Of a stretch of 5,525 bases of DNA, positions 1 to 5,525 are shown piece by piece. The notes beneath the pieces were generated by a model, which saw only the letters and a list, made by a program, of their open reading frames with translations, was not told the origin of the DNA and made no database searches. The stretch comes from Acidobacteriaceae bacterium. GTDB taxonomy: Bacteria; Acidobacteriota; Terriglobia; Terriglobales; Acidobacteriaceae. The DNA lies in NCBI GenBank assembly GCA_030040115.1, contig JASHUH010000543.1, positions 1 to 5,525 on the forward strand, read 5' to 3'. Every line of letters starts with the position of its first letter. Within the stretch, counting starts at the first letter, position 1. The position numbers and the translations under genes are program-made.

Positions 1-198
1 ACCGTTTTCGAGGTGCTTTATGGCCGCTTCAACTCCATACCTGACGTTCCGGCCGGTGAATCAAGACCAGGCTGCGCCCGTGTCCACCGTTATTCGGACC
101 CAAGGATCGTCGAGGATGGCGACAACGGTTGCCATTGTGATGCCGAGCCCGATTTCCGCCGCAAACATACCCGGAAATCGAGAAGACGCCAAATCCAA
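1..198. other. Segment with no defensible gene
   Basis: No reading frame here looks like a known protein. On the minus strand an open frame of 35 codons (ATG at 168-166, TGA at 63-61) begins MFAAEIGLGIT and ends TGAAWS. It is in the same frame as the gene ending at 199-201. The open stretch between that TAA and the ATG begins directly with TTG at 198. No good ribosome binding site precedes the ATG, so I do not call it a gene. Plus-strand frames across this stretch are rich in Arg and Ser and continue antisense into the DUF6941-like gene, as expected of shadows. The segment may be a 3' untranslated region or the remains of a lost gene. Confidence 0.4.
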
Positions 199-594
199 TT
201 AGACCTGCTTCTGCGGGGGCGACTGCGTCTCCTGGATAAAAAAAGTCGTGGCTTTCGAAAGGTAATCCTCAATATAAACATTCAGCGAATACGATCCGAA
301 GCTTGGCAGCACGATATTCACAAAGTTCACAAATATATTGTGCCAACCGGCTTCGCTCAGCGTGCAGTTTCCCTCGGCGGTGAACAGCGGCGGACCGGAT
401 TCCGTGGCAATCTCGATCCTGAATCTGCAGGTTTCTTCCGGACTCCCCAGTACTTTGACCACCAGGGTGGCGTGGGGTAGAAGGGTCGGCACGGCGGAAG
501 CCGAAATGCGATCGAAGATCCCAACCAGACAGGCCCTGCGGTGTATATCCTGAAATCCTAAGTCGCACAAGATTGCCCAATCGCACTCCGCCAT
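199..594 (-). CDS. Small DUF6941-like protein of unknown function
   Basis: This is a 131-residue soluble protein without signal peptide or membrane segment. The start is ATG at 594-592, preceded by GGAG with a five-base spacer. The frame stays open to a TTG at 651, but that start has no comparable binding site and adds 19 residues of uncharacteristic sequence. The protein opens with CDWAILCDLGF, followed by LVGIFDRI at about residues 23-30 and a beta-rich middle (HATLVVKVLG, then CRFRIEI). Near residues 89-120 comes a segment with LPSFGSYSLNVYIED. The order 'ALLCD', 'hGIFDRI', hydrophobic strands and 'G-Y-x-hxIxID' is what I associate with the DUF6941 family, for which no function is established to my knowledge. 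It lies downstream of the heme A synthase on the same strand, but the 341-base gap argues against tight co-transcription. The gene being real is fairly sure; the family name is a recognition by eye. Confidence 0.65.
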   Translation of the reverse strand: MAECDWAILCDLGFQDIHRRACLVGIFDRISASAVPTLLPHATLVVKVLGSPEETCRFRIEIATESGPPLFTAEGNCTLSEAGWHNIFVNFVNIVLPSFGSYSLNVYIEDYLSKATTFFIQETQSPPQKQV

Positions 595-935
595 CTCGTC
601 TCCAAATTGAATTGTGTTCTTTGGCGCTTCTCCCCAATCGCAAATTCGCAATCCTGGGGTGTCGGCGTGGAAAGAGCATTCGCAGAAGAAAGGATACCGA
701 ATTTCGTTTCCGCAAAGCGCAAAATTCTCGGCGAGGATTTACCGAAGAATCGATAGAGACGAGCAATGACTCGAGGAGCACCAAAGTAAGTTACTGGATG
801 GTCAGTGCGACTCGAAGCCAAAGAATGAGGGCGCGTGGTCGATCAAGACCAGATGACCGGCTTTTCCGATGCAATCGGAATGAACAGCCGGAATAATAGG
901 CGAAGGATCTCAGCGGCAGGGCGTGGGAAGACCTG
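595..935. other. Intergenic gap between heme A synthase and DUF6941-like gene
   Basis: No convincing coding frame was found on either strand; the frames present are short, Arg/Ser-rich and unlike known families. Both flanking genes read leftward, so this gap should contain the 3' end of the synthase transcript and a promoter for the DUF6941-like gene. I could not pick a promoter with well-spaced -35 and -10 boxes. The only clear structure is the inverted repeat at 857-891, listed separately. A ten-base string, TCAAGACCAG, occurs beside this hairpin (843-852) and again at 61-70 beyond the next gene. At that length it may be chance. Confidence 0.5.
857..891 (-). terminator. Two-part hairpin downstream of heme A synthase, possible transcript end
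   Basis: An outer stem pairs CCGGCT (857-862) with AGCCGG (886-891). An inner stem pairs TTCCGAT (864-870) with ATCGGAA (874-880) around a three-base loop. A small asymmetric internal loop separates the two stems. It lies 45 bases beyond the synthase stop codon in the direction of transcription, which is where a terminator or a 3'-end protecting structure would sit. No U-tract follows on the minus strand, so it is not a standard intrinsic terminator. It could instead protect the mRNA end or be a DNA site. The pairing is seen directly; the role is inferred. Confidence 0.35.
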
Positions 936-2027
936 CTAACCCATCGGCTCCAGCGTCAATCGCGCCGTCAGCACCACCAGCGCCGCCCATAACGCATCGG
1001 CGCCCAGCAAGTGCATGATCTGCAGCCACAACGGCGCGAGCCACAACACGTTCAGCACGCCGAGAACATATTGCGCGGCCAGCAACGCGAGCACCAGCGC
1101 GGTGAGGCCGCGATTGTTCCCATGGGTGCGCCGCCTGGCCGCGCGCACCAACAGCCAGATGAGAAAAAGGCAGGCTAGAAACGCCACAGTCGGGTGCGTC
1201 CAGCGCCAGCGCACCAGCCATGCGCTCCGCGAAGAAAAGTCCTGCGCCAGGGCGCGATGGAGCGATGTGGCCGGGAAGAGCGTATCGCCGAGCGCGGCCA
1301 ACGAGCCGGTGACGCCGACAATCAGGAACGCGAAGAGGGCGGCCGCGGCGGCAACAGGCGCAACGAGGCGAATCTGGCTCCCCATATAGCCGTCACGGCG
1401 GCCGAGCATGTGCGCGGTGAGGGTAAGCGCAGCCAGAAGCAGCAGAGTGTTGGTGAAGTGCAGCGCCAGATACGGCGGACGCAGCGGCGAATGGCTTCCC
1501 GCGGTGAGTCCCAGCTTCACCAGGAGCGCGCCGATGGCCGCTTCAACCATGGTGAAGACCACAGCGGCCACGGTAAATGCCCGCGCGAGATGGCCGCGCC
1601 GGGTGGCGGCGAAGGTCCATGCCAGCAACCCGACAACGGCAAAAAACGAGATTCCGCTGGTGACGCGATGCGTGAACTCGATGATGGTGTCGAGGCTTGG
1701 CGAATGCTGGACGACAGTCCCGTTGCAGAGCGGCCAGTGATTCCCGCAGCCGTCGCCCGCGCCTGTGGCCCGCGTGACGGCGCCCCACAGAATCACAGCC
1801 ACGAAATAGACCAGCACCCCCCACGCAAACCGCCGCAAAGCCGGCGAAGGCAAACGCTCAGAGCGCACCGAAACCGCTGTAAAAGGTGTCAACGTTCGTT
1901 CCGCATCGACCTCTTCCAGTGTAGAACAGCCGGTTCCACGCCATTTTTGCTCGGCGTCGTTGCGCCTTACCGCCCCCGCCTCCTGTGAAGTGGATCCCGT
2001 CTCGAGCCGCCACATTCCCCGTGTCAA
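936..2027 (-). CDS. ctaA: Heme A synthase, CtaA/Cox15 family
   Basis: This integral inner-membrane enzyme oxidises the C8 methyl group of heme O to the formyl group of heme A, the cofactor of aa3-type oxidases. With the start used here it has 363 residues and about eight membrane segments arranged as two similar halves. The four family histidines are visible: His120 in EFTHRVTSG, His190 in LALHFTNT, His278 in WTHPT and His339 in MHLLGADAL. Glu117 sits three residues before the first His, as in the Bacillus enzyme. A cysteine pair (Cys94 and Cys101, in GDGCGNHWPLCNG) lies in the first external loop, marking the type that carries this redox pair. The start is uncertain. I used TTG at 2027-2025 because GGAGG lies eight bases upstream. 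The only in-frame ATG before the first membrane segment is at 2015, and the frame stays open to a GTG at 2150. Family members usually begin 10-30 residues before the first helix, which would favour TTG 1892 or GTG 1868. No heme O synthase gene is adjacent. Family assignment is very secure; the 5' end is not. Confidence 0.93.
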   Translation of the reverse strand: MTRGMWRLETGSTSQEAGAVRRNDAEQKWRGTGCSTLEEVDAERTLTPFTAVSVRSERLPSPALRRFAWGVLVYFVAVILWGAVTRATGAGDGCGNHWPLCNGTVVQHSPSLDTIIEFTHRVTSGISFFAVVGLLAWTFAATRRGHLARAFTVAAVVFTMVEAAIGALLVKLGLTAGSHSPLRPPYLALHFTNTLLLLAALTLTAHMLGRRDGYMGSQIRLVAPVAAAAALFAFLIVGVTGSLAALGDTLFPATSLHRALAQDFSSRSAWLVRWRWTHPTVAFLACLFLIWLLVRAARRRTHGNNRGLTALVLALLAAQYVLGVLNVLWLAPLWLQIMHLLGADALWAALVVLTARLTLEPMG

Positions 2028-2333
2028 TACCCCAGCCTCCGCGTTTCCCCATATCGCCCACGGATTCAAGGATCTGCCAAACCTGCGCCATTGCCGGAAA
2101 TTCGCTCCGCATTCGTTAAACTGACGCTTGAGAACGGAGATGGCGCGCACATCTTCCCGCCGGGTGAGCCGGGACGCTCAGCACGTGGCCGGCGTAAGTG
2201 CTTGTTTATGAGAAATCTACGGATCAAGCAATTTAGAATCAGTAGCTTACAAGAAGGAATAAATGTGATTCGATTGGAAAAACGTGGCTCAGGCGGCGCA
2301 CCCCCGGGGGAGAGGTAACCCTGTCCTTTTTAG

Positions 2334-2398
2334 CCTGCAGCGCAGCTTGACGCTGAGCCGCAGTCTCATAGCTTGTGACGGCTGCGGGCTACTGCAGG
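2334..2398. other. Possible three-way-junction RNA or cruciform
   Basis: Three nested or adjacent stems can be drawn without conflict. P1 pairs CCTGCAG (2334-2340) with CTGCAGG (2392-2398), seven pairs. P2 pairs CAGC (2343-2346) with GCTG (2352-2355) around a five-base loop. P3 pairs AGCCGCAG (2356-2363) with CTGC-G-GGCT (2382-2390), eight pairs with one bulged G, closing an 18-base loop. P2 and P3 abut directly, as in compact junctions. I do not recognise it as a known riboswitch or small RNA class. It lies more than 330 bases before the adapter start, and the strand is undecided because the pairing works on both. A GC-rich region can give such pairing by chance. Confidence 0.25.
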
Positions 2399-2558
2399 TG
2401 ACGGCGTTCATCATCTCCGCTGCTTCAGGTACGTGGAGTGCGGCGCCGCCATGAAATGCGTTTCCCTGCCCAGCAAGCTCATCCGGCGGCAAACCGGTAG
2501 ATGCGGGTTGAGCGAAGGCGGGATGGAACGCCGACCGGGCGAAAAGCGTATGAAGGGT

Positions 2559-2581
2559 CTGCGCTATCCTGATAGACGCAG
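2559..2581. promoter_or_regulatory. Inverted repeat, candidate repressor operator for the efflux operon
   Basis: The left arm CTGCG-CTATC (2559-2568) mirrors the right arm GATAG-A-CGCAG (2571-2581) around the two-base centre CT. All ten arm positions are complementary, with one extra A in the right arm. The centre is too tight for a good RNA hairpin, so a DNA site for a dimeric regulator is the more natural reading. The length and arm spacing resemble operators of TetR- or MarR-type regulators, which commonly control RND pumps. It lies about 150 bases before the adapter start. No regulator gene is in the window, so the partner is unknown. The symmetry is observed; the role is inferred. Confidence 0.35.
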
Positions 2582-2719
2582 CACATCATCTTCTCCTCAC
2601 TGCCGCCAGGGTGGGGAAATTTGTGTCCGGATTCAACGCCTGGCATCACATAGCAGAGAACTCGCGGCATAGGCTCCCCGGCCTGCCGAGCAGCAATCTG
2701 AGCCGGGTGGTTCCGGATC

Positions 2720-2724
2720 GAGGA
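2720..2724 (+). promoter_or_regulatory. Ribosome binding site fixing the GTG start of the adapter
   Basis: GAGGA lies eight bases before GTG 2733-2735, a normal distance. The encoded N-terminus (MKKN, then a hydrophobic stretch and a Cys) is a lipoprotein signal, which supports this GTG as the real start. Confidence 0.7.
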
Positions 2725-2732
2725 AGAATCGA

Positions 2733-3833
2733 GTGAAGAAGAACCCATTCGAGGGCATTCATCGTGCCGGCTGGTTTGTCCTAGCGGGGCTGGCGGCGAC
2801 CGGTTGCCACACCAAAACGACCTCGGCTGCCGGACCGGCCATGCAGGCCATGCCGGTGCACACGGTCGCGGTGACCTTGACCCCCGTGCCCCAGAGCGAC
2901 CAGTACGTAGCCACCATCAAATCGCGCCAGTCAGCCACCTTGCAGCCGCAGGTCAGCGGAGTCCTTACGCACATCAATGTCCATTCGGGCGACCACGTCA
3001 AAGCGGGCCAGCCGCTGATGGAGATCGACGAGCGACAACAGCAGGCCACCGTGGCTTCCTTATTGGCCACCGAGCGCCAGAAGAAGGCGCTCTACGATTA
3101 CAACCAGATCGAAGTGGGGCGCGATCAACAGCTTTTCGAGGCGGGCGTGACCAGCCGCGACGCCTACCAGCAGGAACAGCAGGCGTTTCAGAACGCAAAG
3201 GCCGATTACGAATCCTCCGTGGAGTCACGCAAAGCGCAGCAGCAGTTGCTCGATTACTACACCATCCGGGCTCCCTTTGACGGCATTCTGGGCGACATTC
3301 CCGTGCACGTGGGCGACTACGTTTCACCCTCCGTAACCCTCACCACGCTGGACGAAAACCAGGATCTGGAAGCCTACATTTACATTCCTGCGGAGCACGC
3401 CGGGGAATTACGCGTGGGGTTGCCCGTGAACCTGACGGATAATGCCGGCCATCTTCTGGAGCAGACGCGGATCGACTTTGTGTCTCCGCAGGTGGACAGC
3501 AACCTGCAAGCGATCCTCGCCAAGGCGCCCGTGCGCGAGACGCCCGAAACGGTGCGCAACGCGCAAATGGTGAATGCGCAGGTTATTTGGAGCACCAAGC
3601 CCATGGCGGTGGTTCCTGTGCTCGCGGTGACGCGCCAGAGCGGCCAAACTTTCGTTTTCGTGGTCGAAGGGCAAAACGGCCATTTCCTGGCCCGCGAGTT
3701 ACCGGTGACCCTCGGCGCCACGGTGGGCAACGCCTATTCGGTATCTTCAGGCCTGGCCGCGGGCCAACGGGTGATCGTCTCGGGCACACAGTTTCTGGTC
3801 AACAATATGCCGATCGTTCCACTGGGCGGTTGA
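2733..3833 (+). CDS. RND efflux periplasmic adapter (membrane-fusion protein, AcrA/HlyD type)
   Basis: This 366-residue adapter links an inner-membrane RND pump to an outer-membrane channel. Residues 1-24 form a signal sequence (two Lys, hydrophobic core FVLAGLAATG) ending at Cys25, a likely lipid-attachment site. The residue three before the Cys is Ala rather than Leu, so the lipobox is slightly atypical. Domains follow in the usual order. The first half of the lipoyl domain is at about 66-100 (PQVSGVLTHINVHSGDHVKAG). A Gln-rich alpha-helical hairpin spans about 101-172. The second lipoyl half is at about 174-200 (YTIRAPFDGILGDIPVHVG). A beta-barrel covers about 205-285, and a membrane-proximal domain runs to the end (VPVLAVTRQSG, ending GTQFLVNNMPIVPLGG). 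The length is typical for the family. It is first in the operon, 106 bases before the pump. The substrate cannot be told from the sequence, so no specific gene name is given. Confidence 0.93.
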   Translation: MKKNPFEGIHRAGWFVLAGLAATGCHTKTTSAAGPAMQAMPVHTVAVTLTPVPQSDQYVATIKSRQSATLQPQVSGVLTHINVHSGDHVKAGQPLMEIDERQQQATVASLLATERQKKALYDYNQIEVGRDQQLFEAGVTSRDAYQQEQQAFQNAKADYESSVESRKAQQQLLDYYTIRAPFDGILGDIPVHVGDYVSPSVTLTTLDENQDLEAYIYIPAEHAGELRVGLPVNLTDNAGHLLEQTRIDFVSPQVDSNLQAILAKAPVRETPETVRNAQMVNAQVIWSTKPMAVVPVLAVTRQSGQTFVFVVEGQNGHFLARELPVTLGATVGNAYSVSSGLAAGQRVIVSGTQFLVNNMPIVPLGG

Positions 3834-3875
3834 GGGGTGCGGCCGCTCGCCTTAGCTTTTCAAAACGCAGAACGG

Positions 3876-3950
3876 ATGAGTACGGAGAACCTGGCGGACC
3901 GCATGGCCCGGTCAAGGAAACAGAAGAAGGGGACGCTGCTTGTTCGTTGA
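3876..3950 (+). CDS. 24-codon open frame overlapping the pump start, possible coupling peptide
   Basis: ATG at 3876 opens a frame beginning MSTENLADRM, with a basic stretch SRKQKK, and ending at TGA 3948-3950. Its last codons overlap the first codons of the pump in another frame: the pump's TTG start at 3940 lies 11 bases before the end of this frame. Ribosomes finishing it would terminate close to the weak TTG start, an arrangement that often allows translational coupling. Its own ribosome binding site is poor, with no clear GGAG-type sequence before the ATG. It resembles no protein I know. It may be untranslated. Confidence 0.2.
   Translation: MSTENLADRMARSRKQKKGTLLVR
3927..3932 (+). promoter_or_regulatory. 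Ribosome binding site fixing the TTG start of the pump
   Basis: AAGGGG ends seven bases before TTG 3940-3942. The pump frame has an in-frame TGA at 3877-3879 and no ATG or GTG between it and the conserved N-terminus FVDFFIHRPVF. TTG with this site is therefore the only credible start. Confidence 0.65.
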
Positions 3951-5525
3951 TTTCTTTATTCACCGCCCGGTTTTCGCAACGGTCTGCGCGTTGATCATCA
4001 TCCTGGCCGGAGCGGTGTGCATCCCCAACCTTCCCGTGGCCATGTACCCTACGCTTGCCCCGCCTGAGGTGACCGTCACCGCCCAATACGTGGGAGCCGA
4101 CGCGGAAACCGTCGAGAAAGCGGTCACGATTCCGCTTGAAGAAGCCATCAACGGCGTGGAGGGAATGCGCTACATCAGCTCGACGAGCACCAACAGCGGA
4201 ACGTGTTCCATCATCGTTACCTTCCAGACCGGGTACGATCTCGACATCGCCGCCGTAGACGTGCAGAACCGCGTGGCCAGCGCGCAAGGACTGCTGCCCA
4301 GCGAGGTCATCGCCACTGGGATTACGGTCACCAAGGCCAACACCAATTTCGTTTTTGGCGCTGGGTTCTTTTCGCGCGATGGGCGTTATTCGAGCCAGTT
4401 CATCTCCAATTACCTCGAAGTGTACGTCGTGGATGCGCTTAAACGCGTTCCGGGAGTAGGTGATGTGATGATCTTCGGCGAGCGCCGGTACGCCATGCGC
4501 GTTTGGCTCGATCCGGTTCGCCTGGCGGCGCGCAGTCTCACCGCGACCGACGTGGTAAGTGCCCTCCAAGAACAAAACATCGAGATTCCCGCCGGACAGC
4601 TTGGCGAGCCGCCGTCCAATCCCAAACAGGATTTTCAGATTCCGGTGCGTGTCTCCGGGCGCCTCACCAGTCCCGCCGAATTCGACAATCTCATTGTCAA
4701 AAATTCCGCCAACGGCCTGGTGCTGCTCAAAGATGTGGGGTACGCGGAAGTGGGAGCCGAAGACTACAACTCGGCGCTCGAATATTCTGGCCACCAGGCT
4801 ATGGGTGTAGGCGTGCAGCAACTTTCCAACGCCAACGCTCTCGATGTGGACCGCAGGGCCAAAGCCGCGCTCGCGCAGCTTTCCAAAAGCTTTCCACCGG
4901 GCCTTGAATACGCCATCGCCTTCGACACCACGACTGCGGTTGGGGAATCGATCCGCGAAGTCCTGGTCACCCTGGGCGAAGCGATCGTCATCGTCATCGC
5001 TGTCATCTTTCTCTTCCTCCTGGACTGGCGCGCCACCATCATTCCCTCTGTCACCATCCCGGTGGCCCTTGTCGGCACGTTTGCTTTCATCAGGATCTTC
5101 GGCTTCTCCATCAATTCGCTCACGCTGTTCGGCATCACCCTCGCCACCGGATTGGTGGTGGACGACGCCATCGTGGTCATTGAGAATGTCCAGCGCCATA
5201 TCGCCGCGGAGCATTCCGATCCGCACCAGGCCACTTCGCGCGCCATGGGCGAAGTCACCAGCGCGGTCATCGCCACGTCACTGGTGCTCATTGCGGTGTT
5301 TGTGCCCGTATCGTTCTTCCCGGGAACCACCGGTATCCTTTACCGGCAGTTCTCGCTCACCATCGCCTTTTCCATCGCCATTTCCGCGTTTAACGCGCTT
5401 ACCCTTTCGCCGGCGCTTTCGGCGCTTTTCCTGCGCGGTGAAGAAGCGCGGCCGCGCCAATTGGACTTCCTTCACATTCGTCTGGTCTCGCGCGCCTTCG
5501 CCGGCTGCATCCACCGGGCGGACGC
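3940..5525 (+). CDS. RND efflux transporter, HAE1 (AcrB-like) family, 3' end beyond window
   Basis: This inner-membrane proton-driven pump normally has about 1,040 residues; the first 528 are present and the frame is still open at the window edge. The start is TTG, giving M-FVDFFIHRPVF, the standard RND opening. The first membrane helix is at about 10-29, followed by the periplasmic porter and docking region at about 30-335. That region includes NGVEGMRYISSTSTNSG, VQNRV and the conserved VPGVGDVMIFGERRYAMRVWLDP (about 170-192). Further helices lie at about 343-361, 365-387, 392-413, 440-458 and 470-497. Asp408 and Asp409 in GLVVDDAIVVIENV (codons 5161-5166) match the proton-relay pair Asp407/Asp408 of AcrB, so proton coupling looks intact. 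The porter domain and these acidic residues indicate the multidrug/amphiphile class rather than the heavy-metal class. It forms an operon with the adapter upstream; an outer-membrane channel gene may follow outside the window. Substrates cannot be inferred. Confidence 0.95.
   Translation, partial: MFVDFFIHRPVFATVCALIIILAGAVCIPNLPVAMYPTLAPPEVTVTAQYVGADAETVEKAVTIPLEEAINGVEGMRYISSTSTNSGTCSIIVTFQTGYDLDIAAVDVQNRVASAQGLLPSEVIATGITVTKANTNFVFGAGFFSRDGRYSSQFISNYLEVYVVDALKRVPGVGDVMIFGERRYAMRVWLDPVRLAARSLTATDVVSALQEQNIEIPAGQLGEPPSNPKQDFQIPVRVSGRLTSPAEFDNLIVKNSANGLVLLKDVGYAEVGAEDYNSALEYSGHQAMGVGVQQLSNANALDVDRRAKAALAQLSKSFPPGLEYAIAFDTTTAVGESIREVLVTLGEAIVIVIAVIFLFLLDWRATIIPSVTIPVALVGTFAFIRIFGFSINSLTLFGITLATGLVVDDAIVVIENVQRHIAAEHSDPHQATSRAMGEVTSAVIATSLVLIAVFVPVSFFPGTTGILYRQFSLTIAFSIAISAFNALTLSPALSALFLRGEEARPRQLDFLHIRLVSRAFAGCIHRAD

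Larger units (their letters stand above)
2028..2732. other. Divergent intergenic region between heme A synthase and efflux operon
   Basis: No recognisable protein is encoded here; the open frames on both strands are short and of random-looking composition. Bases 2028-2150 could belong to a longer form of the synthase. Bases 2200-2280 are markedly AT-richer than the surroundings and are the best place for promoters. On the minus strand a weak pair TTGCTT and TAAACA with 17 bases between them lies at 2203-2231, but each box matches consensus at only three of six positions. On the plus strand TAGAAT (2234-2239) resembles a -10 box but lacks a -35 partner. A GTG at 2265 preceded by AAGGA opens a 17-codon frame ending at 2318, a possible leader peptide. 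Two perfect ten-base GC palindromes occur, CCCCCGGGGG (2301-2310) and GCGGCGCCGC (2440-2449). Two larger structures are listed separately. Confidence 0.5.

Noticed and set aside
13..480. Open frame of 155 codons on the plus strand opposite the DUF6941-like gene
   Set aside because: It is Arg-rich with no family resemblance and overlaps antisense to a more protein-like frame that has a good ribosome binding site.
61..852. Ten-base direct repeat TCAAGACCAG at 61-70 and 843-852
   Set aside because: It is too short, and the flanks do not match beyond it; there are no other signs of a mobile element between the copies.
1194..1988. Open frame of 264 codons on the plus strand opposite the heme A synthase
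   Set aside because: It is highly Arg/Gln/Gly-rich and low in complexity, and the opposite strand encodes a full heme A synthase with all key histidines.
2301..2310. Perfect palindrome CCCCCGGGGG, and a second, GCGGCGCCGC, at 2440-2449
   Set aside because: Ten-base GC palindromes are expected by chance in sequence of this composition, and neither has a partner copy or a suitable position.
2433..2748. Short open frames on both strands (2433-2672 plus, 2479-2748 minus) in the divergent region
   Set aside because: Composition is random-looking, there is no ribosome binding site of note and no recognisable motif; the minus frame runs into the adapter's own start region.
3799..5226. Open frame of 475 codons on the minus strand, antisense to the adapter end and the RND pump
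   Set aside because: It is rich in Asp, Gly, Arg and His with no domain, and it mirrors the codon pattern of the pump, whose RND motifs are unmistakable. GC-rich genes commonly leave long antisense frames.

Overview
The window reads as an ordinary chromosomal segment of a GC-rich Gram-negative bacterium. A lipoprotein-type periplasmic adapter followed by an RND pump implies a double membrane, and heme A synthase implies aerobic respiration with an aa3-type oxidase or another heme A oxidase. The style of the proteins would fit a soil lineage such as Acidobacteriota. That placement is an impression from the sequences, not a demonstrated assignment.

Left part, bases 1-2027, minus strand. A heme A synthase (CtaA/Cox15 family) lies upstream of a small protein that resembles DUF6941. 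Both are read leftward, separated by 341 bases without a credible gene. That gap holds a two-part hairpin 45 bases past the synthase stop codon. The first ~200 bases of the window contain no gene I can defend, only a 35-codon open frame.

Middle, bases 2028-2732. This is a ~700-base divergent intergenic region between the leftward synthase and the rightward efflux operon. Part of it may instead be an N-terminal extension of the synthase, because the reading frame stays open to 2150. It contains an AT-rich patch, a 17-codon frame with a good ribosome binding site, a sequence able to fold as a three-way junction (2334-2398), and a 23-base inverted repeat with the geometry of a repressor operator (2559-2581).

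Right part, bases 2733-5525, plus strand. This is an efflux operon: a complete 366-residue membrane-fusion (adapter) lipoprotein, then the first 528 residues of an HAE1-type RND transporter that runs off the window end. The adapter would bridge the inner-membrane pump to an outer-membrane channel, whose gene is not in the window. No regulator gene is present either. The pump appears to start at TTG, and its start lies inside a 24-codon open frame that could couple its translation.

I saw no mobile element, CRISPR array, tRNA or rRNA, and no clearly new system. The points most worth checking are the operator-like repeat, the three-way-junction candidate and the unusual pump start.
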